A stretch of DNA of 64,000 nucleotides from JAUIAI01 sp041396585. GTDB taxonomy: Bacteria > Pseudomonadota > Gammaproteobacteria > Burkholderiales > Burkholderiaceae_E. The first letter of the stretch is position 1; each line of letters starts with the position of its first letter. The notes under the pieces are model-generated. The model saw only the letters and a program-made list of their open reading frames with translations. It had not been told where the DNA came from and searched no databases. Location: NCBI GenBank assembly GCA_041396585.1, contig JAWKYG010000016.1:1-64000 (forward strand). The letters are read 5' to 3'. Shown one piece after another: positions 25,390 through 34,800 of the stretch. The position numbers were made by a program, and so were the translations under genes.

Positions 25390-26169
25390 ATGCGAATTGC
25401 GATTTTGGGGGCTACCGGGGTTGCCGGCCGGGCGTTCTGCGCCAGGGCATTGTCATGCGGTCATGAACTCGCGATCGAGCGCGTGGACATCTTCAACCGT
25501 GACGCGCTCGCCCGCTTCGTCGCCGGCAGTGATGCGGTGGTCAATCTGGCCACGTCGATTCCGAAGCCCGGGGGGCGGGGAAGCTGGGCCGAGAATGACC
25601 GCATCCGTCGCGATGGCACGGCCGCGCTGATTGCCGCCTGCGAGCGGGCTGGTACGCCCTTGCTCGTTCAGCAGAGCGTTGCGATGCTGCACTGCGTGGC
25701 CGATGATCGAGCTCAGACGGAAGAAGATGGCATAGCCGGCTATGGCGTGCTCGAGTCCGCGCAGGAGATGGAAGCGCTCGTTCTCGCCTCGGCGCTAGAC
25801 GCTCGCCTGGTGCGCGGTGGGCTGTTCTACGGGCCCGGTAGCGGGCGCGAGGCGCAATGGCAGGCAGACCTTCGCCGCACGGATTTCCGTATCCCCGGCG
25901 ACGGCAGCGCCTGGATGTCGCCGGTGCACGTCGCTGACTACGCCGACGCCTTGCTCACCGTTTTGGAGCGCGGGGGTCACCGGCAGGCCTATATCGCCTG
26001 CGACGACGCACCGGTGCGTGTCGGCGATCTGTATGGGCGGCTCGCGCGGCAGGAGGGTCTTCCTCCGCCCGCGGCCGGAGGGGCCACCACGATGCGATCC
26101 TTTCGTGTCTCGAATGCGAAGCTGCGCGGTCTCGGTTGGCGAGCGACCCATGCCGTGCTCGGGGACTGA
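25390..26169 (+). CDS. NAD-dependent epimerase/dehydratase-family protein
   Basis: A 259-aa Rossmann-fold protein of the extended/atypical SDR type. The N-terminal dinucleotide loop is ILGATGVAGRAFCARAL; DAVVNLATSIPKPGG follows; the usual YxxxK is replaced by YGVLESAQEME, so classic epimerase chemistry is uncertain. The C-terminal part has MSPVHVADYADALL. It lies 150 bp after tctA and may belong to its operon. Reaction unknown. Confidence 0.75.
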   Translation: MRIAILGATGVAGRAFCARALSCGHELAIERVDIFNRDALARFVAGSDAVVNLATSIPKPGGRGSWAENDRIRRDGTAALIAACERAGTPLLVQQSVAMLHCVADDRAQTEEDGIAGYGVLESAQEMEALVLASALDARLVRGGLFYGPGSGREAQWQADLRRTDFRIPGDGSAWMSPVHVADYADALLTVLERGGHRQAYIACDDAPVRVGDLYGRLARQEGLPPPAAGGATTMRSFRVSNAKLRGLGWRATHAVLGD

Positions 26170-26256
26170 CCCGGTTGGCCGATCGGCGGCTGCCCGGGTG
26201 CCCGTGATGGGTTCAAGCGCCAACAGCGCAGCCGGCGCCCGAGTTCTCCTGGCGGC

Positions 26257-26781
26257 TCAGGCCAGACGTGCGGCGCTCAACACCGCTGCCCCGAGATGTG
26301 GCTTCCCGATTGCGCCGTGACGCAACACGATGCTGTTCTCGATCCGGCCCACTGCGTCGAAGCCTCGTCTTTCCAGCATGCCGCGCAATTTCTCCGAGGC
26401 GGGCAGGCAGCGCGCGTAGACGCTCATCACCGGCAGGTAGCGATCGAGGAGGGTGTCCAGCATGAGCGTGCCATAGCCCAGCGCCTGGCGCTCTGTTTTC
26501 ACCGAGATCATGGCCAACTCGATGCCGCCGTCCGGTGCGCCGATCGCCCTGGTGATGACCAACGAGCCCACCCTGTCTTGATCGGCATGCGCGATAAGAA
26601 CCTGAGTCGGGTTACCCCAGGGATCGGTTCCGCGCCCGATCGCCGTGCTGAAATAGTTTCGGAAGCCGGCCTTGTCCGTGCTGACGCGCAGATCATAATG
26701 GCCGTGGCGCGCGCCGTTCAGCGCGAGCGCGAAAGCGAATCCGAGGTCCTTTGCCGTGGCCGGCCGCAGTGCGATTGCCAT
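26257..26781 (-). CDS. GNAT-family acetyltransferase
   Basis: A 174-aa GNAT protein. IELAMISVKTERQALGYGTLML carries the acetyl-CoA loop (R-Q-A-L-G-Y-G) and ARCLPASEKLRGMLERRGFD is motif B. The N-terminal IALRPATAKDLGFAFALAL is typical. Monocistronic, tail-to-tail with the epimerase-like gene. Substrate unknown. Confidence 0.78.
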   Translation of the reverse strand: MAIALRPATAKDLGFAFALALNGARHGHYDLRVSTDKAGFRNYFSTAIGRGTDPWGNPTQVLIAHADQDRVGSLVITRAIGAPDGGIELAMISVKTERQALGYGTLMLDTLLDRYLPVMSVYARCLPASEKLRGMLERRGFDAVGRIENSIVLRHGAIGKPHLGAAVLSAARLA

Positions 26782-26822
26782 TCGACAACTTGCGAGAACG
26801 AGATGCCGTCATCGTCGAATGA

Positions 26823-27146
26823 TTGCGGTGTCCGCGCAAATCGGGTTCATTGAGCCGGTATCAAGGAAATTCGATCAGGGGTGCGATCGTTTCGCGACCA
26901 AACAAGCGCAATTTGAGACATGATCTCGAGCCGGCCCGGCGGATCGTGATCAGGCATGACTGCGCGCCCTGGTTCACGCTGACGGTGACTCTCGCCGAGG
27001 CGGGCGGCATGACCGGGCTCACATGGGAGCAGGTGTTTGATGACGTTGAAGTGGCGCGCGCGGTCGCGCCGGTGGTGGTTCCCGCCAATGAACAGAATCT
27101 GAACCGCCTGGAGCGCGTGCTCGCCGCAGGCGCAGCAGGCCGCTAG
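26823..27146 (+). pseudogene. 3' remnant of an SRPBCC/AHSA1-domain gene
   Basis: From about 26930 to 27146 the frame encodes PARRIVIRHDCAPWFTLTVT, GLTWEQVFDDVEVARAVAPV and NEQNLNRLERVLA, the C-terminal third of AHSA1/SRPBCC lipid-binding-like proteins. The N-terminal two thirds are missing and the preceding 100 bp are unrelated, so this is a 5'-truncated relic. An ATG at 26823 could still permit translation of a fragment. Confidence 0.6.
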
Positions 27147-27173
27147 GCGCGCCGGTTCGACGCGCCCTGCAGG

Positions 27174-28826
27174 CTACATATTCGGGTAGTTCGGCCCGCC
27201 GGCGCCTTCGGGCACCACCCAGACGATGTTCTGCGTCGGGTCCTTGATGTCACAGGTTTTGCAGTGCACGCAGTTCTGCGCGTTGATCTGCAGTTTGTCC
27301 GCGCCCGTGTCATCGTCCTTCACGAACTCGTAGACGCCGGCCGGGCAATAGCGCTGCTCGGGGCCGGCGTATTTGGCCAGATTGGTCTGAACCGGCACAT
27401 TGTCGTTCTTGAGCGTCAGGTGGATCGGCTGATTCTCTTCGTGGTTGGTGTTTGAAATGAACACCGACGAGAGCTTGTCGAACGAGATCTTGCCGTCCGG
27501 CTTCGGGTACTGGATCGGCTGGCATTGGGCGGCCGGCAGCAGGTATTCATGATCGGGCTTGGTGGTGTGCATCGTGAACGGCGCCTTGCCCTTGAACACC
27601 ACCTGGTCGATGCCGACCAACAGCGTGCCCATATAGAGGCCCTTGCTCATCATGGGTTTGAAATTGCGCGCCCGATAGAGCTCGTCACGTAGCCAGGAGC
27701 GCTCGAAGGCCTGCGGATAAGCGGTGAGTTCGTCGTGGCTGCGCTCTGCCAGCACCGCTTCGAAGGCGGCCTCGGCTGCCATCGCGCCGGTCTTGATTGC
27801 GGCGTGGCTGCCCTTGATGCGCGAAGCATTCAGATAGCCGGCGTCGCAGCCGATCAGCACGCCCCCCGGGAACACGGTCTTGGGCAGGCTGTTCAGGCCA
27901 CCGGCGGTGATCGCGCGTGCGCCATAGGCAATGCGCTTGCCGCCCTCGAAGAACGGCCGGATCGACGGATGGGTCTTGTAGCGCTGGAACTCCTCGAAGG
28001 GGGCCAGGTAGGGATTGGTGTAGTTCAGGCCGACCACGAATCCGACCGCGACCTGGTTGTTCTCCAGGTGATACAGAAAGGAGCCGCCATAGGTCTTGGC
28101 ATCCAGCGGCCAGCCGGCGGTGTGTACCACCAGGCCGGGCTTGTGCCTGGCGGGATCGATCTCCCAGAGCTCTTTCAAGCCGATGCCATAGCTCTGGGGG
28201 TCGCGGCCCTTGTCCAGGCCAAAGCGGGCGATCAGCTGCTTGCCCAGGTGGCCACGTGCACCCTCGGCGAACATCGTGTAGCGGGCCAGCAGTTCGATGC
28301 CTGGCTGGAAGGCTTCGGTGGGTTCACCGTCGCGGCCCACACCCATGTTGCCGGTAGCCACACCGCGCACCGAGCCGTTCTCGTTGAACAAGATCTCGGC
28401 GGCCGCAAAACCCGGATAGATCTCCACGCCCATGGCTTCCGCCTGCTCGCCCAGCCAGCGCACCACATTGGCCAGGCTGACCACGTAGTTGCCATGGTTC
28501 TTGAAGCAGGCCGGCAGCATCCACTCGGGGGTCTGGCGCGAGCCGCCCTCGGTGAGGAACAGGAAGCGGTCTTCGACGACCGGAGTGTTCAGCGGCGCGC
28601 CCTGCGCCTTCCAATCCGGGATCAGTTCGTTGATGGCGATGGGATCCATCACCGCGCCGGACAAAATATGCGCGCCGACCTCCGAGCCTTTCTCGATCAC
28701 GCAGACATTCACCTCATGGTCGCGCTCGGCGGCCAGCTGCTTGAGCCGGATGGCGGCCGACAGACCGGCCGGCCCCGCGCCCACGATGACCACGTCGAAT
28801 TCCATCGATTCGCGTTCGACTTCCAT
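27174..28826 (-). CDS. Electron transfer flavoprotein-ubiquinone oxidoreductase
   Basis: A 550-aa ETF-QO. The FAD-binding motif VVIVGAGPAGLSAAIRLKQL is near the N-terminus; PKTVFPGGVLIGCDAGYLN is a second FAD contact. The C-terminal 4Fe-4S domain has CPAGVYEF and NCVHCKTCDIKDPTQNIVW. It passes electrons from reduced ETF (fatty and amino acid oxidation) to ubiquinone at the inner membrane. The ATG at 28826 with GGAG 9 nt upstream is preferred to an upstream in-frame ATG at 28901. Monocistronic, divergent from an SDR gene. Confidence 0.95.
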   Translation of the reverse strand: MEVERESMEFDVVIVGAGPAGLSAAIRLKQLAAERDHEVNVCVIEKGSEVGAHILSGAVMDPIAINELIPDWKAQGAPLNTPVVEDRFLFLTEGGSRQTPEWMLPACFKNHGNYVVSLANVVRWLGEQAEAMGVEIYPGFAAAEILFNENGSVRGVATGNMGVGRDGEPTEAFQPGIELLARYTMFAEGARGHLGKQLIARFGLDKGRDPQSYGIGLKELWEIDPARHKPGLVVHTAGWPLDAKTYGGSFLYHLENNQVAVGFVVGLNYTNPYLAPFEEFQRYKTHPSIRPFFEGGKRIAYGARAITAGGLNSLPKTVFPGGVLIGCDAGYLNASRIKGSHAAIKTGAMAAEAAFEAVLAERSHDELTAYPQAFERSWLRDELYRARNFKPMMSKGLYMGTLLVGIDQVVFKGKAPFTMHTTKPDHEYLLPAAQCQPIQYPKPDGKISFDKLSSVFISNTNHEENQPIHLTLKNDNVPVQTNLAKYAGPEQRYCPAGVYEFVKDDDTGADKLQINAQNCVHCKTCDIKDPTQNIVWVVPEGAGGPNYPNM

Positions 28827-28948
28827 GAGCGCTTTCTCCGTTGCTTGGTCTGGACGATTGACTGGATACGGGATTGTGGCGGAGCGGGCGGTCAGGCGCA
28901 AACCGCCTGCTAAACTGGCCCGATCGCCATTCCCTGCACGATTTCATC

Positions 28949-29722
28949 ATGACTCTGACAGTCGATCTGCGCGGCAAGACCGCACTCGTCACCGGCGCAT
29001 CCAGTGGCCTGGGCAATCGCTTCGCACGCGTGCTCGCGGCCAACGGGGCGCATGTCGTGCTGGCCTCCCGGCGTATCGAGCGCCTCAAAGAACTGCGTGC
29101 CGAGATCGAGGCCGAGGGCGGCGCGGCCAGCGTGGTGGCGCTCGACGTCACCCACCCGGAGACCATCGCCCAGGCGGTCCACGAGGCGGAGGAGATCGGC
29201 GGCCCACTGGATATCCTCGTGAACAACAGCGGGGTGAGCACCACGCAGCGGCTCGTGGACGTCACCCCAGAAGACTACGATTTCGTGTTCGACACCAACA
29301 CCCGGGGTGCGTTTTTCGTGGCCCAGGCCGTGGCCTTGCGCATGATTCATCGGGCCAAGGACAAGCCGGAACATGCGGCACGTATCGTCAATGTGGCATC
29401 CATGGCGGGCCTCAAAGTGCTCCCTCAGATCGGTGTCTATTGCATGAGCAAGGCCGCCGTTGTGCAGATGACCAAGGCCATGGCGCTTGAATGGGGCCGC
29501 TATGGCATCAATGTGAATGCGATCTGCCCGGGATACATCCGCACCGAGATGAATGACGCACACTGGGAGACCGAGGCCGGTCAACGGCTGATCTCGATGC
29601 TGCCCCGGCGCCGGGTGGGCGATCCCGGCGATCTCGACGGCATCCTGCTGTTGCTATGCGCCGATGATTCCCGCTTCATCAACGGCGCGGTGATTGCGGC
29701 CGATGACGGTTTCGCGCTTTAG
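28949..29722 (+). CDS. Short-chain dehydrogenase/reductase
   Basis: A 257-aa classical SDR. TALVTGASSGLGNRFARVLA binds NAD(P); LVNNSGVS is the structural NNAG-type motif; the catalytic set is Ser in IVNVASMAG and Tyr-x-x-x-Lys in VYCMSKAAV, and PGYIRTEM follows. It reduces or oxidises a small alcohol/ketone, possibly 3-hydroxyacyl-CoA. No operon partner; the 257 bp after it hold only a small hairpin (CACCATC/GATGGTG near 29910). Confidence 0.92.
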   Translation: MTLTVDLRGKTALVTGASSGLGNRFARVLAANGAHVVLASRRIERLKELRAEIEAEGGAASVVALDVTHPETIAQAVHEAEEIGGPLDILVNNSGVSTTQRLVDVTPEDYDFVFDTNTRGAFFVAQAVALRMIHRAKDKPEHAARIVNVASMAGLKVLPQIGVYCMSKAAVVQMTKAMALEWGRYGINVNAICPGYIRTEMNDAHWETEAGQRLISMLPRRRVGDPGDLDGILLLLCADDSRFINGAVIAADDGFAL

Positions 29723-29979
29723 CCGCCGGCGCATTTCCTTCGAGCGGTCATGATTCGCACGGCCAGAAGGGCCCGCGAGCCGGCCTGCGCCCTCGGAGCA
29801 GGGCGGGTGCCTTGCCCGGATCCGTGCAGGCTGGGGGCGAGCAGCCGGCGTCAGCGGCTGACTGCGCTGCCCACGGGCTCTTGAAATCCGTGCGCGTCAG
29901 CACCATCTGAATCGGATGGTGAATGCCTGGCGCGCGAACGTCATAGCGCGGGTCTTGGCGTGATGACGGAGATTTCTGA

Positions 29980-30495
29980 ATGAGCGAAGCGCAAAACGAA
30001 GGCGCATCCGGCGCATCCGGCAGTGGTTTGCCGGCCACGATCGAGGACGCCATCGCGCTGCAACGCAGCGACCGGCTGGCTGTGTTCGAACTCGAAATCC
30101 CCATCCGCTGGGGCGACATGGATGCGATGGGTCATGTCAACAACACCGAGTTCTTTCGCTACATGGAGCAGGCCCGGATCAGCTGGTTCGACGCCATGGG
30201 TGTGCCGGCGGCGGGCGATGACGACGGCCCGGTGATCATCAATGCCTTTTGCAGCTTTCTCGAGGAACTGCGCTATCCGGGCAGCGTGCGGTTGACGCTG
30301 TCGATCGGTGAGATGGGGCGCTCCAGCCTGCAAACCTACTGCGACATCTCACGGGTGGATGATCCGGGAACGATCGTGGCCTCCGGTGGCGCGAAGATCG
30401 TCTGGATCCATGTGCCCAGCCGGCGCTCGATACCGATACCGCAGGATCTTCGCAAGCGGATGGCCGAACCGGTCAAGCGCCTGCCGCGCAAGTAA
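29980..30495 (+). CDS. Acyl-CoA thioesterase (4HBT family)
   Basis: A 171-aa hot-dog-fold thioesterase. The signature IPIRWGDMDAMGHVNNTEFF holds the catalytic Asp/nearby residues of 4-hydroxybenzoyl-CoA-type thioesterases; EQARISWFDAMGV and IINAFCSFLEELRYPGSVRL follow. It hydrolyses acyl-CoA thioesters in the cytosol. GGAG lies 8 nt before the ATG. A strong terminator follows. Confidence 0.9.
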   Translation: MSEAQNEGASGASGSGLPATIEDAIALQRSDRLAVFELEIPIRWGDMDAMGHVNNTEFFRYMEQARISWFDAMGVPAAGDDDGPVIINAFCSFLEELRYPGSVRLTLSIGEMGRSSLQTYCDISRVDDPGTIVASGGAKIVWIHVPSRRSIPIPQDLRKRMAEPVKRLPRK

Positions 30496-30513
30496 GCGCG
30501 CAGGTCATAGGCA

Positions 30514-30541
30514 AAAAGGCCCCGGTTCAACGGGGCCTTTT
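30514..30541. terminator. Bidirectional rho-independent terminator
   Basis: AAAAGGCCCC, loop GGTTCAAC, GGGGCCTTTT: a perfect 10-bp stem with A and T runs on both sides. It lies between the convergent thioesterase and CoA-transferase genes and can stop both. Confidence 0.9.
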
Positions 30542-30563
30542 CGTCCGCCAGGGGTGGCGAAGA

Positions 30564-31223
30564 TCAGTCCATCGTCACCGAGCTGACATCCAGCGGGCAG
30601 CCGGTTCTCTCCTGGATGTCGTCGACGGTGACATCGGGCGCCACCTCGATCAGCTTCAGGCCGGCCTGCGTGACCTCGATGACGCCCAGGTCGGTGATGA
30701 TCATATCGACCACGCCCACGCCGGTGAGCGGCAGCTCGCACTGGGGCAGGATCTTCAGTGACTCACCGCCGCTCTTACTCTTGGCGGTGTGTTCCATCAG
30801 CACGATGACGCGGCCCACGCCGGCCACGAGATCCATCGCGCCGCCCATGCCCTTGACCATCTTGCCCGGAATCATCCAGTTGGCGAGATCACCGCTCTCG
30901 CTGACCTGCATCGCGCCCAGGATGGCCAGGTTGATCTTGCCGCCGCGGATCATCGCGAAGGAATCCGCGCTGGCGAAGATCGACGAGCCGGGCAGGGTGG
31001 TGACGGTCTGCTTGCCGGCATTGATCATGTCCGGGTCGATCTCGTCCTCGGTCGGGAACGGGCCGATACCGAGCAGCCCGTTCTCGCTCTGCAGCCAGAC
31101 CTCCATGCCATGCGGCACGTGGTTGGCGACCAGCGTGGGCAGACCGATGCCCAGGTTGACATAAAAGCCGTCGCGTAGTTCCTTGGCGGCGCGGGCGGCC
31201 ATCTGATCACGAGTCCATGGCAT
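30564..31223 (-). CDS. 3-oxoacid CoA-transferase subunit B
   Basis: A 219-aa beta subunit of succinyl-CoA:3-ketoacid CoA-transferase. The catalytic Glu lies in LQSENGLLGIGPFP; VNLGIGLPTLVANHVP and GGAMDLVAGVGRVIVLMEHT are family hallmarks. With subunit A it moves CoA from succinyl-CoA to acetoacetate or 3-oxoadipate. The operon with subunit A has a 25-bp gap. The ATG at 31223 gives the usual length. Confidence 0.93.
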   Translation of the reverse strand: MPWTRDQMAARAAKELRDGFYVNLGIGLPTLVANHVPHGMEVWLQSENGLLGIGPFPTEDEIDPDMINAGKQTVTTLPGSSIFASADSFAMIRGGKINLAILGAMQVSESGDLANWMIPGKMVKGMGGAMDLVAGVGRVIVLMEHTAKSKSGGESLKILPQCELPLTGVGVVDMIITDLGVIEVTQAGLKLIEVAPDVTVDDIQERTGCPLDVSSVTMD

Positions 31224-31248
31224 GTCGTGTGCTCCTTGTGGCGCCTGC

Positions 31249-31947
31249 TCAGGCCGGCCGGGTGGTGCGCTGTTCGATGCGCTTTTCGGGAGTGGGGTTG
31301 TGCACGATACGGTGCACATAGATGCCCGGCAGGTGAATGTGGTCGGGATCGAGCGAGCCGGTGGGCACCACCTCTTCGACCTCGGCCACACAGATACGCC
31401 CGGCCATGGCCACATTCGGGTTGAAGTTGCGCGCGGTGCGCCGGAACACCAGATTGCCCGCGCGATCGGCCGTGTGTGCCTTGACCAGCGAGACATCGGG
31501 TAGCAGCGCGCGCTCCATCACATAGTGGCGGCCTTCGAACTCGCGGGTTTCCTTGCCCTCGGCCACGATCGTGCCGTAGCCGGTCTGCGTAAAGAACGCC
31601 GGGATGCCGGCGCCGCCGGCGCGCAGCTTCTCGGCCAGGGTGCCCTGGGGGGTGAACTCCAGCTCCAGCTCACCCGAAAGATACTGGCGCTCGAACTCCT
31701 TGTTCTCGCCCACGTAGCTGGCGATCATCTTGCGGATCTGGCGGGTCTGCAGCAGCAGGCCAAGGCCGAAATCATCGACCCCGGCGTTGTTCGAGATGCA
31801 GGTGAGATTCTTGACGCCGGAATCGCGCAGCGCGGCAATCAGGGCCTCGGGGATCCCGCAGAGCCCGAATCCGCCCACGGCGATCATCTGACCGTCCTGA
31901 ACGATGTCGGCGAGTGCCTGCTGGGCACTGGGAAAGAGTTTGCTCAT
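31249..31947 (-). CDS. 3-oxoacid CoA-transferase subunit A
   Basis: A 232-aa alpha subunit. Family motifs are IAVGGFGLCGIPEALIAALR, CISNNAGVDDFGLGLLL and NFNPNVAMAGRICVAEVEEV. AGGAAG precedes the ATG at 31947. First gene of the pair. It could act in ketone-body use (pairing with acetoacetate chemistry elsewhere) or in the last steps of aromatic degradation; the sequence does not decide. Divergent from pyrG. Confidence 0.93.
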   Translation of the reverse strand: MSKLFPSAQQALADIVQDGQMIAVGGFGLCGIPEALIAALRDSGVKNLTCISNNAGVDDFGLGLLLQTRQIRKMIASYVGENKEFERQYLSGELELEFTPQGTLAEKLRAGGAGIPAFFTQTGYGTIVAEGKETREFEGRHYVMERALLPDVSLVKAHTADRAGNLVFRRTARNFNPNVAMAGRICVAEVEEVVPTGSLDPDHIHLPGIYVHRIVHNPTPEKRIEQRTTRPA

Positions 31948-32144
31948 CTTGCTTCCTGGAGGATGGCCAACAGCCTGTGGGGGCGGGCGGCGGCCCGCGG
32001 TGCCTGCATTCCCGGGCGTCGTTCCGTAGGCGCCTGCCGCGGGCACCGTCTGCCACCCCGCCGATCATCATCGTGACGACCGTCAGGGCAAGACGTCCGG
32101 GCGCCTGCCCGTGGCCAGAATTATATGCGTGGCCCGGGCGACGC

Positions 32145-32150
32145 TATAAT
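32145..32150 (+). promoter_or_regulatory. -10 box of the pyrG promoter
   Basis: A consensus TATAAT 24 bp before the pyrG ATG. The best -35 candidate, TTATAT at 32121-32126, is weak (18-bp spacing). Confidence 0.5.
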
Positions 32151-32174
32151 TTCGGTTTCACGCTAGTCGTGCCC

Positions 32175-33854
32175 ATGACCAAGTACATTTTCGTCACTGG
32201 CGGCGTCGTCTCATCGCTCGGCAAGGGCATCGCCGCCGCCTCGATGGGTGCGCTGCTCGAATCGCGCGGCCTGCGGGTCACGCTGCTCAAGCTCGACCCC
32301 TATATCAATGTCGATCCGGGCACCATGAGCCCGTTTCAGCATGGTGAGGTGTTCGTCACCGAAGACGGTGCTGAAACCGACCTCGATCTGGGCCACTACG
32401 AGCGATTCGTCAGCGCGCGGATGCGCCGGGTGAACAACTTCACCACCGGCCAGATCTACGACTCGGTGCTGCGCAAGGAGCGCCGTGGCGAATACCTGGG
32501 TCGCACGGTGCAGGTGATCCCGCACATCACCAACGAGATCCAGGCGTTCATCGAGCGCGGTGCCCGCGTGGTGGATTCCGACGGCAGCACCCGCCCGGCC
32601 GATGTCGCGATCGTCGAGATCGGCGGCACGGTGGGCGATATCGAATCCCTGCCGTTCCTGGAAGCCGCCCGCCAGATGAGCCTGCGGCTGAACCGCGGCA
32701 GCGCCTGTTTCGTGCATCTGACGCTGGTGCCGTTCATTCCGTCGGCCGGTGAGCTCAAGACCAATCCCACCCAGCACTCGGTCCAGAAGCTGCGCGAGAT
32801 CGGCATTCAGGCCGATCTGCTGCTTTGCCGCGCCGACCGCCGCATTCCCGACGATGAGCGCGCCAAGATCTCGATGTTCTCCAATGTGCGGCTGGATGCG
32901 GTGATCTCGGTGGAAGACGCCGACACCATCTACGCGATTCCGCGCATGCTGCATGAGCAGGGTGTCGATGACGAGCTCTGCGAGCTTCTGCGCCTGGAGG
33001 CGCCGCCGGCCGAGCTGACCGAATGGGATGCGATCGTGCACTCCCTGCACCATCCCAGGCACGAGGTGCGGGTGGCCATGGTCGGCAAGTACGTGGACCT
33101 GACCGAGTCCTACAAGAGCCTGTCCGAGGCGCTCGTTCACGCGGGCATCCACACCGAGTCGCGGGTTCGTATCGAATACATCGATTCCGAGGTGCTCGAG
33201 CGAGAGGGCGTGGAGCAACTGCGCGGCTTCGACGGCATTCTGGTGCCGGGCGGCTTCGGTCAGCGCGGCGTCGAGGGCAAGATCGCCGCGATCCGCTTCG
33301 CACGCGAGCAGCGCAAGCCCTACCTGGGCATCTGTCTGGGCATGCAGCTGGCGGTAATTGAGTTCTCGCGCAATGTGCTCGGCCTGGCCGGCGCCAACAG
33401 CACCGAATTCGATGCCGATACCCCGCATCCGGTGGTGGCGCTGATCACCGAATGGCAGAATCGCGAAGGCAAGCTCGAGCGGCGCAGCACCGATTCTGAT
33501 CTGGGCGGCACGATGCGCCTGGGCGCGCAGCGCTGTGCTGTCAAGCCCGGCACGCTGGCCGCCGAGATCTATGGTGAATTCGTCAACGAGCGCCATCGTC
33601 ACCGTTACGAGGTCAACAACCGTTATGTCGAGCGCATCGACGCGGCCGGCCTGCGCGTGGTGGCCCGCACCCCCCACGAAGGCCTGACCGAAATGGTCGA
33701 GCTCGAGCGCTCGGGTGAGGGGGCGCATCCGTGGTTTTTCGGGGTGCAGTTTCACCCGGAGTTCACCTCCACGCCGCGCAACGGACATCCGCTGTTTACC
33801 AGCTACATCCGTGCCGCGCTGGCCAGCGCCGGGCATCGTGCCCCCTCGATCTGA
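32175..33854 (+). CDS. pyrG: CTP synthase
   Basis: A 559-aa enzyme making CTP from UTP, ATP and glutamine. The N-terminal synthetase domain opens KYIFVTGGVVSSLGKGI with the ATP loop, followed by KLDPYINVDPGTMSPFQHGE. The C-terminal class I glutaminase has the Cys nucleophile in YLGICLGMQLAVIE and the His/Glu pair in GVQFHPEFTS. Standard length. It heads the pyrG-kdsA-(DUF1330)-eno-ftsB order typical of Burkholderiales. Confidence 0.98.
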   Translation: MTKYIFVTGGVVSSLGKGIAAASMGALLESRGLRVTLLKLDPYINVDPGTMSPFQHGEVFVTEDGAETDLDLGHYERFVSARMRRVNNFTTGQIYDSVLRKERRGEYLGRTVQVIPHITNEIQAFIERGARVVDSDGSTRPADVAIVEIGGTVGDIESLPFLEAARQMSLRLNRGSACFVHLTLVPFIPSAGELKTNPTQHSVQKLREIGIQADLLLCRADRRIPDDERAKISMFSNVRLDAVISVEDADTIYAIPRMLHEQGVDDELCELLRLEAPPAELTEWDAIVHSLHHPRHEVRVAMVGKYVDLTESYKSLSEALVHAGIHTESRVRIEYIDSEVLEREGVEQLRGFDGILVPGGFGQRGVEGKIAAIRFAREQRKPYLGICLGMQLAVIEFSRNVLGLAGANSTEFDADTPHPVVALITEWQNREGKLERRSTDSDLGGTMRLGAQRCAVKPGTLAAEIYGEFVNERHRHRYEVNNRYVERIDAAGLRVVARTPHEGLTEMVELERSGEGAHPWFFGVQFHPEFTSTPRNGHPLFTSYIRAALASAGHRAPSI

Positions 33855-33923
33855 CCTGGGTGATGCGGCTGGCGCCGAAGTGCCAGCCCCCGGCTTCATG
33901 TATTCAGTCTCCTGGGAGGCCCG

Positions 33924-34790
33924 ATGAAACTCTGCGGTTTCGAGGTCGGACTCGACCGACCCTTCTTTCTGATCGCGGGCCCGTGCGTGATCGAATCGCG
34001 CGAGATGGCCTTCGAAACGGCCGGCCGGCTGCGCGAGATCTGTGCCAGCCTGGGCGTGCCGTTCATCTACAAGAGTTCGTTCGACAAAGCCAATCGCAGC
34101 TCCGGGGCAAGCTTTCGCGGCCCCGGCATGGCGCAGGGCCTGGATATCCTGGTCCAGGTGCGCGAACACTTTGGCGTGCCGGTGCTCACGGATGTCCACG
34201 AAACCGACCAGATCAAACCGGTGGCCGAGGCGGTCGATGTCCTGCAAACGCCTGCGTTTCTGGTGCGCCAGACGGATTTCATTCGCGCGGTGGCGGCCAG
34301 CGGCAAGCCGGTGAACATCAAGAAGGGCCAGTTCCTGGCGCCGCACGACATGCGCCAGGTGGTGATCAAGGCGCGCGAGGCCGCGGTCGAGGCACTCGGC
34401 GCGCAAGCCGCCGAGCACGCGATCATGGTCTGCGAGCGCGGTGTGAGCTTCGGTTACAACAACCTGGTTTCGGACATGCGCTCCCTGGCCATCATGCGCG
34501 AAAACAACTGTCCGGTGGTCTTCGATGCCACGCACTCGGTACAGTTGCCCGGGGGCCAGGGCAGCAGTTCCGGCGGCCAGAGGGAGTTCGTGCCCGTGCT
34601 GGCCCGTGCGGCGGTGGCCACGGGGGTCTCGGGTCTGTTCATGGAGTGCCATCCCGACCCCGCGAATGCGCTGTCCGACGGCCCCAATGCCTGGCCGATC
34701 GACCGCCTGGAGCCGCTTTTGCGCACCCTGATGGCGCTCGATGAGGTGGTCAAGCGCGGGCCGCTGGCCGAAACCGAACTGAACGACTAG
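33924..34790 (+). CDS. kdsA: 3-deoxy-D-manno-octulosonate 8-phosphate synthase
   Basis: A 288-aa KDO8P synthase condensing PEP with arabinose 5-phosphate for lipopolysaccharide. Family signatures: FLIAGPCVIESREMAFETA, IYKSSFDKANRSS, KKGQFLAPHDMRQV and VFDATHSVQLPGGQGSSSGG. The dependence on Asn in KKGQ-type loops suggests the non-metal or metal class cannot be called safely. GGGAGG lies before the ATG. It is 69 bp after pyrG. Confidence 0.97.
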   Translation: MKLCGFEVGLDRPFFLIAGPCVIESREMAFETAGRLREICASLGVPFIYKSSFDKANRSSGASFRGPGMAQGLDILVQVREHFGVPVLTDVHETDQIKPVAEAVDVLQTPAFLVRQTDFIRAVAASGKPVNIKKGQFLAPHDMRQVVIKAREAAVEALGAQAAEHAIMVCERGVSFGYNNLVSDMRSLAIMRENNCPVVFDATHSVQLPGGQGSSSGGQREFVPVLARAAVATGVSGLFMECHPDPANALSDGPNAWPIDRLEPLLRTLMALDEVVKRGPLAETELND

Positions 34791-34800
34791 GAGAAATGCC

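Noticed and set aside
27146..27166. Hairpin GGCGCG/CGCGCC between convergent genes as a terminator
   Set aside because: Only a 6-bp stem and no T tract on either side.
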